From Hyphomicrobiales bacterium (GTDB lineage: Bacteria; Pseudomonadota; Alphaproteobacteria; Rhizobiales; Hyphomicrobiaceae), in the NCBI GenBank assembly GCA_017304275.1, contig JAFKKW010000157.1, forward strand, positions 1-5,504: a stretch of DNA of 5,504 bases. Direction: 5' to 3'. The stretch's first letter is position 1. The number at the start of each line of letters is the position of its first letter. The translations under genes and the position numbers were made by a program. Below are positions 1 to 4,251 of the stretch, piece by piece. The notes beneath the pieces were generated by a model. The model saw only the letters and a program-made list of their open reading frames with translations. It was not told where the DNA came from and did no database searches.

Positions 1-1699
1 GAGCCATTGCCACGCCTGCAAGGAGAAGTACGCCTCCCAGCCCTCCGATCGCTGCGCGCTTCAAAGGCGTGTTGAGGTCGAGAAGATCGCCGCGCTTCTT
101 CGGATTGAGCTCCTCGAGCTTGGCGCGAACCGCGGCGGCGTCACGAAGTCTGGTGTCCTCGTCGTTGATGCGCACCGCGCTCTTGATGAGCTGCGACCAG
201 CCTTCCGAGTAGGTGTAGCCGCCGGGATGAGCGTGGGCGAGACCCTTGAAGTGCTTGATCTTATGGTGCTCCCACATCTCGGCATACTCGTACTCGATGA
301 CGGTCGGGTTGTTACCCTTGTGCCAGAAGAGACCGAAGAAGTTGCCCGCGCCGTTCTCCTTCTCAGGCTCTGGCGGCGCCGGCCGGTTGGTCTTCTGCCC
401 GGGCAGCAGGCCATCCTCATAGAGCTTCGTCAGCACGAGCTTGGCATCCTCGGTGACTTTGACGCCGTCGATGGTGCCCTTGTCGATGAAGTCGAGATAG
501 GCCCGCGCGAAGCGATCGGAATGGCAGTTCGAGCAGGTGCCGACCCACGCCTCCTTGCGCTCCTCAAACCATGGATGGCCGAGGTTCTCCGCGATCTTCG
601 TCGTCGGCTCGAAGCCCCAGCGCACCTTGCGCACCAGGTTGTGCGAGAACTTGCCCTGATATTCCATATGGCAGAACTGGCAGGTCGGCGCGTTCATGCC
701 GCCCTTGTCCAGCGCGTCGGCAAGCTGCACGTTCCAGTCCCACTTGTCACCGCGCGTCTGATAGACGACGCCGTGCTTCGACAGCATGTAGCCTTCGAAT
801 TCGTTGTGATCGACGCCGTTGTGGCAGGTCGAGCAGGCCTGCGGCTTGCGTGCCTCGACGGTCGAGAACTCGTGCCGCGTATGGCAACTGTTGCACGTAT
901 TCTGCAGCGTGTGACAGAAGGTGCAGCCCTCGGCGACCTCCCGCTGCTCCATTGCCGCCCAAATCGCCGTCTCGACGTTGGCCTTGTACGAGAGCGCGTG
1001 TGACGGACGGCCGGCCGGCCATTGGTCCTGCGGCCACGTGAAGGTATCACGCTCGGATTCACGTTCGGCGAACTGCTTCACGTGGCACTGACCACACGCG
1101 GCGGCGTCGGGCATGCGAAGCTCGGTCTTGTGCTGGCCATGATCACTGCCGACGCCGATATGGCAATCGATGCAGCCAACCTCCTTCAAGGGCTCGCCCT
1201 CCTTGAGCACACCCATGGAGCGCAGGTTGCTCTCCACCTCGGTGATCATCTCCTTCTTGTAGGCACGCGAATCCGTGTCCGGCAGGTTGCGGATCTCATC
1301 CAGGTTGCCGTGCACGCTCTTCTGCCAACTGTGCACCCAGCCCGGCGTGATGTTTGTATGGCACTCGACGCACTGCGCGCGCGTTGCATCCACGTCGACG
1401 GCTTCCGGCGGCGTGTAGAAGTCGCGCGGATTGAGGTATTTCGTGATCGGGATCGGCTCCCAGAACTCCGCGAACGATCCCTCGCCCGCGCCGTGGGCGG
1501 GATCGTTGTAGCGCTTGACGAGCGCATCGTAGAGCTCCTTGGGGGAAGCGTTCTTGTCGATGTTCAACGCCTTGTAGGTTTCGTCCGGCACATCGGCGCG
1601 GGCTCCTACGTTGCTAAGTCCGACCAAGCCGATCGCACCCGCTGCGAGCGCCAGAGCACCATAGGCCGCGCGTCTCAAGCCGTTGACGAGTTCCGTCAT
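1..1699 (-). CDS. hao: Hydroxylamine oxidoreductase, octaheme cytochrome c (3' end beyond window)
   Basis: This is a periplasmic octaheme cytochrome c predicted to oxidise hydroxylamine (to NO or nitrite) and pass electrons to c-type cytochromes. The frame stays open from the ATG at 1699 to the window edge, giving 566 codons with no stop. A Sec signal peptide spans residues 1-35 (basic GLRR, hydrophobic core, ARA cleavage before DVP). Eight CXXCH motifs begin at residues 110, 176, 202, 259, 269, 289, 340 and 389; by order the fourth (CTFCH) should carry heme P460. Family landmarks are WPAGRPSHAL, EGCTFCH, HTRHEFS and GVDHN. The segment GGYTYSEGW (Y495, Y497) matches the region of the cross-linking tyrosine in Nitrosomonas HAO; Y497 is the likely one. 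That tyrosine argues for an oxidative enzyme rather than a reductive HAO-like protein. A hydrophobic stretch from about residue 549 looks like the start of the C-terminal membrane anchor; probably about a dozen residues are missing. The gene lies downstream of a porin terminator, so it should have its own promoter. Confidence 0.96.
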   Translation of the reverse strand, partial: MTELVNGLRRAAYGALALAAGAIGLVGLSNVGARADVPDETYKALNIDKNASPKELYDALVKRYNDPAHGAGEGSFAEFWEPIPITKYLNPRDFYTPPEAVDVDATRAQCVECHTNITPGWVHSWQKSVHGNLDEIRNLPDTDSRAYKKEMITEVESNLRSMGVLKEGEPLKEVGCIDCHIGVGSDHGQHKTELRMPDAAACGQCHVKQFAERESERDTFTWPQDQWPAGRPSHALSYKANVETAIWAAMEQREVAEGCTFCHTLQNTCNSCHTRHEFSTVEARKPQACSTCHNGVDHNEFEGYMLSKHGVVYQTRGDKWDWNVQLADALDKGGMNAPTCQFCHMEYQGKFSHNLVRKVRWGFEPTTKIAENLGHPWFEERKEAWVGTCSNCHSDRFARAYLDFIDKGTIDGVKVTEDAKLVLTKLYEDGLLPGQKTNRPAPPEPEKENGAGNFFGLFWHKGNNPTVIEYEYAEMWEHHKIKHFKGLAHAHPGGYTYSEGWSQLIKSAVRINDEDTRLRDAAAVRAKLEELNPKKRGDLLDLNTPLKRAAIGGLGGVLLLAGVAMA

Positions 1700-1740
1700 G
1701 TCACTCCCCTTCCGTCCGATGGGAGACTCCCCGATGGGAT
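1700..1740 (-). promoter_or_regulatory. hao ribosome binding site with a possible masking hairpin
   Basis: On the mRNA, AAGGGGAG (1711 down to 1704) sits four bases before the hao ATG and is a strong Shine-Dalgarno sequence that fixes the start. Just upstream, CUCCC (1725 to 1721) is complementary to GGGAG of this site, with a 12-base loop, so the site could be folded away. A second GGGGAG copy (1732 to 1727) lies on the other side of CUCCC and could compete for it through a GGGA/UCCC stem. The 9-base direct repeat ccgatggga (1716-1724 and 1731-1739 on the plus strand) is part of the same arrangement. The ribosome site is well supported; the switch is an inference. Confidence 0.6.
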
Positions 1741-1793
1741 CGTTCTAGTCGGATTGAGAAGGCGCAAAAGCACCACGGGATCGCTGCCGTTTG

Positions 1794-1822
1794 GTACCAG
1801 TTCGCCGATCCCTGCCCGTCAA
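1794..1822 (-). promoter_or_regulatory. Weak candidate sigma-70-type promoter for hao
   Basis: On the minus strand TTGACG (1822 to 1817) is a good -35 element. It is followed after 17 bases by TGGTAC (1799 to 1794), which is a poor -10 element. A transcript from here would have a leader of roughly 90 bases. The -35 forms the loop of the CCTGCC/GGCAGG inverted repeat at 1811-1828, so a protein bound to that repeat would cover it. The poor -10 keeps this tentative. Confidence 0.2.
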
Positions 1823-2076
1823 GGCAGGCCGTTCGCAGCCGCACAATCGCAGCGCGGAAGCCCTCGCGAGGCGCCGGGATTCAAAGGGATACGCGCTTCT
1901 GCGCATCGATCGAACGGTGCAGATCCGGGGCCGAAGCGGCGCCTGCGGACCGAGCATGATGCGCATCGCAAAAAAGCGGAGCGCGCGGTGCCGGATGTTG
2001 ATAGCCCCACCCTGGGGCGTCGGCGACCGTTGGCTGAAACTCTAGGGGCCAAGCGGCCGCAAAACGCGCCGCAAAC

Positions 2077-2105
2077 AAAAAAAGAGGAGCCTTGCAGGCT
2101 CCTCT
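2077..2105 (-). terminator. Intrinsic (Rho-independent) terminator of the porin gene
   Basis: A perfect 9-base-pair stem AGAGGAGCC / GGCTCCTCT (2083-2091 with 2097-2105) encloses a 5-base loop. On the minus strand it is followed directly by seven Us (2083 to 2077, the first of them also closing the stem), with further U-rich sequence beyond. The stem begins 33 bases after the porin stop codon. This arrangement terminates minus-strand transcription only; on the plus strand no T-run follows. It separates the porin unit from hao. Confidence 0.93.
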
Positions 2106-2138
2106 AAGGTTTGCGCGAGAAGATCGTGAGATGCCTTT

Positions 2139-3536
2139 TTAAAACGAGATCATGGCGCCCGCGGCGACGACATCGATATCGTCAAGGCCGGTGATGGCCG
2201 CCGGTCCATTCTCGAAGCTCGCATCGTAGTTCTTGTAGGTCAGCCACAGCGACATGGCCGCCGCGTCGATCTCCTGCACGACACCGAGTCCCCACTGCGT
2301 GAGGTTGCTGCCCGTGACGCCAAAGCTGCTGAGATCGGGATGGTACATGTCATTGCGCTCGGAATACTCGCCGTAGAGCACGGTCGCGCCAAGCGGAGTC
2401 CACTTCTGGCGAATACCGGCCTTCACGTACCACACGTCGCCGCTGGGCTGCGCATCCGTGAGGGCCTGCGTCGCCAGAATGTTGTCGTTGTCCTCCTTGC
2501 CATAGGCACCGTACAGGAAGAGGCCCGACTGCACGTGCTGCAGGTAAGCGCCAATCTGGAAATAGCTGGCGTCACGCTTTACGACGTTGCTGAGGCCCGT
2601 CACCGTATTGAAGCCGGTGTAGTCCCCTTCGTCGCCGTTCCAATTGTACGAGGCAACGGCCGCGAAATTGAATCCGCCGTGTGTACCCGCATACCGCACC
2701 ACGACATCCCAGAAGTCGTCCTCGCCCCAGGTTGCGGACGCCGAGAAGCCGGCGAACGTCGGAGAATCGTAACGGATGCCGTTGGTCGGAATCGGATTGC
2801 AGTTACCGCCCGTCGGCAGCGAGGTCGAGCCGCACCACATGGCGGCGCCGAGCGGGAATCCGACGTTCGGCACCAGCGTCGGCAATCCGAAATCGCCGTC
2901 CAGAAGAAGCTCGTGGCCGTTCTTGGAGAGCGCGATGCCGAGGCCGTTGAGTGGCGTCCAGTTCGCCTGCAGCAGCGACCCCGAGCCGTCGATCAGCATG
3001 GCCGCATGCTCCGACGCCTGCGGAATGTGGCCGACCATGACCTGCCCCAGGCTCTTGCTCTTCAGGAACCAGTAGGAATAGAGCGGCTTTACGGTGTTGC
3101 TCTGCAACGTGTCGTCGCTCGTGATGCCGTAGGCGTAGGGGCCTCTGTCGCGCCATGCCGGATTGCCGACCGTAATCGGATCCGAGTTCATGCTTTCGAG
3201 ATGCAGCACGTAACCCGCCATGACATCCGGGGTAATCTGCGCGCTTCCCGAGAATTTGACATGCGAGCCGATGGTGGAACCGATATCCGTGACGTAGACA
3301 TCGTCCACCGCGCCATTGTCGAAATACATAAGCTGCTGGCTGACCCAGCCGCTGATGGTCAGCGAAACCTTCCGGTTCCCTTTCCGCGCGGTCGTTGCTT
3401 CGAGCTCGGCAACCCGCTCTTCGAGATCGGCGCAGCAATCTCCGCCGAGATCGGCAGCGCCGGCCGCATCTGCCAGGGCGTATCCCGACAGCATGCCGCA
3501 GATGACAAACGCTCCCGTCTTATTTCCGAATTTCAT
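2139..3536 (-). CDS. Alphaproteobacterial outer-membrane porin (Porin_2 family)
   Basis: This is a 465-residue beta-barrel porin for passive passage of small solutes across the outer membrane. A signal peptide (basic start MKFGNK, hydrophobic core, alanine-rich cleavage region near residues 22-28) is followed by the family's DCCADLEERVAELEATTARK segment around residues 33-52. That segment has a Cys34-Cys35 pair and a short heptad-like helix. The first strands (VSLTISGWV) come next. A loop with Cys235 and Cys246 (WCGSTSLPTGGNC) precedes the family-typical NGIRYDSPTFAGF strand and WGEDDFWDVVVRYAG. The protein ends in alternating hydrophobic residues with a terminal Phe, as expected for recognition by the Bam outer-membrane assembly machinery. 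Length is usual for the family. GGGGAG (3550 to 3545 on the minus strand) lies eight bases before the ATG and supports the start. An intrinsic terminator follows. Substrate cannot be told from sequence; its place before hao is suggestive only. Confidence 0.95.
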   Translation of the reverse strand: MKFGNKTGAFVICGMLSGYALADAAGAADLGGDCCADLEERVAELEATTARKGNRKVSLTISGWVSQQLMYFDNGAVDDVYVTDIGSTIGSHVKFSGSAQITPDVMAGYVLHLESMNSDPITVGNPAWRDRGPYAYGITSDDTLQSNTVKPLYSYWFLKSKSLGQVMVGHIPQASEHAAMLIDGSGSLLQANWTPLNGLGIALSKNGHELLLDGDFGLPTLVPNVGFPLGAAMWCGSTSLPTGGNCNPIPTNGIRYDSPTFAGFSASATWGEDDFWDVVVRYAGTHGGFNFAAVASYNWNGDEGDYTGFNTVTGLSNVVKRDASYFQIGAYLQHVQSGLFLYGAYGKEDNDNILATQALTDAQPSGDVWYVKAGIRQKWTPLGATVLYGEYSERNDMYHPDLSSFGVTGSNLTQWGLGVVQEIDAAAMSLWLTYKNYDASFENGPAAITGLDDIDVVAAGAMISF

Positions 3537-3711
3537 AAACGTTTCTCCCCATGAAGCGAACTTGGGCGATTACTTCCGACGACGCCACCCGAAATAGGAA
3601 TTAGCAGCGTCACCCCCAACACCGTCGTATCACACACGGACATCAACGCACCCTCGAAACCATAACTAGACCGATTAAGAGAGGTCGCCTGTCTACATTT
3701 CGTCACATAAA

Positions 3712-3723
3712 TTGATCCATCAA
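3712..3723. repeat. Inverted repeat TTGAT-CC-ATCAA, possible operator
   Basis: The two 5-base arms are perfectly complementary around a 2-base centre and lie about 175 bases upstream of the porin start. The arms equal the half-sites of FNR/Dnr-type regulators, but those sites have a 4-base centre, so assignment to that family is not supported. It may bind some other regulator or be chance in AT-rich sequence. Confidence 0.25.
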
Positions 3724-3760
3724 ATAGCATTGCCGATAACCGTCGAATGAGTGAGGCGAG

Positions 3761-3770
3761 ATTTATAAAT
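3761..3770 (-). promoter_or_regulatory. Palindrome ATTTATAAAT, possible -10 region for the porin
   Basis: This 10-base perfect palindrome contains TATAAA on the minus strand, the best -10-like hexamer in the region. The hexamer 17 bases upstream is CTATGG, which is a poor -35. A promoter here would give a leader of roughly 220 bases before the porin start. It is flanked by the direct repeat cgaatga. Support is compositional only. Confidence 0.2.
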
Positions 3771-3819
3771 TCAGCGAATGAAATCCATAGCCGTCGTGAA
3801 TATGTGTGCGCGCCTCGGT

Positions 3820-3847
3820 AAAAATTCAGATGCGCGCGATTCGCGCG
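3820..3847 (-). terminator. Weak candidate terminator after the lipoyl-protein gene
   Basis: Two bases after the stop codon, a GC-only 6-base-pair stem CGCGCG / CGCGCG (3842-3847 with 3833-3838) closes a 3-base loop. On the minus strand a run of five Us (3824 to 3820) follows, but only after an 8-base gap that includes non-U bases. The gap makes intrinsic termination inefficient at best. Some read-through from lpdA and the lipoyl gene into the porin is therefore possible. Confidence 0.3.
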
Positions 3848-3849
3848 GA

Positions 3850-4251
3850 CTACCGAGCCTTCTCGCCAAGTCGCGCGGCATACTGGTCGCTGGTCAGCAA
3901 CCCCGAAAGATCGGCCCCGCCTGCCAAGCTTACTTTGGCGATCCAAGCAGTCCCATAACAGTCCTCGTTGAGGAGCCCCGCCGATTGTTTAAGAAGCGAA
4001 TTGATTTCCACGATCTCTCCGGAAACGGGAGCAATAAGTTCGGAAACCACCTTGTTTGATTCCACCGCCCCGAACGGTTCGCCCATTTCAATCGCGTCAC
4101 CGACGCGAGGCATATCGACGAAAATGATCTTTCCAAGCTGTTTCTGTGCAAAATCGGAAATTCCCACCAGCACCAAATCGGAGCGCTCGCTGGGCCGCAT
4201 CCAAAGATGGCCGATATGGAAACGCAGATCGTCAGGAATACTGCAGGACAT
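3850..4251 (-). CDS. GcvH-like lipoyl carrier protein, possible lipoate-binding protein (LbpA type)
   Basis: This 133-residue protein has a single lipoyl (GcvH/biotinyl-lipoyl) fold and should act as a cytoplasmic swinging-arm carrier. The order of family motifs is visible: HLWMRP near residue 15, VGISDFAQKQLG (residues 29-40), FVDMPRVGD, then ESNKVVSEL with the predicted lipoylated Lys67, then APVSGEIVEIN, and LLNEDCYGTAW near the end. Length fits GcvH (about 125-130). Differences from ordinary GcvH include Asn66 before the lysine (usually Val) and Cys98 where GcvH has Pro in NEDPYG. The start overlaps the dehydrogenase gene by 20 bases and has a purine-rich GGAAGAAGAGA upstream. No aminomethyltransferase or glycine dehydrogenase gene is beside it, so a role outside glycine cleavage is plausible. 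One such role is LbpA of the sHdr sulfur-oxidation system. The fold and lipoyl site are secure; the pathway is inferred. Confidence 0.9.
   Translation of the reverse strand: MSCSIPDDLRFHIGHLWMRPSERSDLVLVGISDFAQKQLGKIIFVDMPRVGDAIEMGEPFGAVESNKVVSELIAPVSGEIVEINSLLKQSAGLLNEDCYGTAWIAKVSLAGGADLSGLLTSDQYAARLGEKAR

Larger units (their letters stand above)
1700..2076. other. Gene-free region upstream of hao
   Basis: No convincing gene lies here. Open frames on both strands have arginine/serine-rich compositions typical of antisense or chance frames. The region should contain the hao promoter, because a strong terminator closes the upstream porin unit. It contains three short perfect inverted repeats: GCCCCA-CCC-TGGGGC (2004-2018), the 10-base palindrome CCTCGCGAGG (1862-1871) and CCTGCC-CGTCAA-GGCAGG (1811-1828). 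None is followed by a T-run, so they are not intrinsic terminators; they could be operator sites. The word gcgcatcg occurs twice (around 1900 and 1960). Confidence 0.6.
3537..3849. other. Gene-poor, AT-richer region between the porin and the lipoyl-protein gene
   Basis: No convincing gene is present. The stretch between about 3600 and 3800 is clearly richer in A and T than the flanking genes, as expected for a promoter region. It should contain the porin promoter on the minus strand. Visible structures are a hairpin beside the lipoyl-protein stop codon, the inverted repeat TTGAT-CC-ATCAA, the palindrome ATTTATAAAT, and a 7-base direct repeat cgaatga (3744-3750 and 3775-3781) flanking that palindrome. 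A minus-strand frame through this region ends at 3533, overlapping the porin ATG, but it lacks protein-like features over most of its length. Confidence 0.6.

Noticed and set aside
227..1003. Plus-strand open frame antisense to hao
   Set aside because: The opposite strand carries six CXXCH motifs in this interval, so this frame is a shadow of real coding sequence.
1811..1828. Hairpin CCTGCC/GGCAGG as a terminator
   Set aside because: No T-run follows on either strand, and it lies in the hao upstream region after a much stronger terminator.
1022..2107. Long plus-strand open frame across the hao start and its upstream region
   Set aside because: It runs antisense to the clearly coding hao heme protein, has no recognisable domain, and ends inside the porin terminator area. 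Long antisense frames are common in GC-rich genes.
2340..3554. Plus-strand 404-codon frame antisense to the porin
   Set aside because: The minus strand encodes a full porin with signal peptide and terminal Phe. The antisense product shows no domain and is rich in Arg, Val and His as expected for a shadow frame.
3712..3723. FNR/FixK/Dnr binding site
   Set aside because: The arms fit but the centre is 2 bases instead of the 4 required for TTGAT-N4-ATCAA, so the two half-sites would be on the wrong helical phase.
3533..3946. 137-codon minus-strand frame spanning the lipoyl-gene end and porin upstream region
   Set aside because: Its first third overlaps the lipoyl-carrier gene in another frame, and its composition is not protein-like overall. 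Only the last 36 codons were kept as a low-interest possibility.
3850..4251. Calling the lipoyl protein a housekeeping glycine cleavage gcvH
   Set aside because: The fold fits, but no gcvT or gcvP is visible and the neighbour is lpdA. Residue differences also favour caution, so no gene symbol was given.
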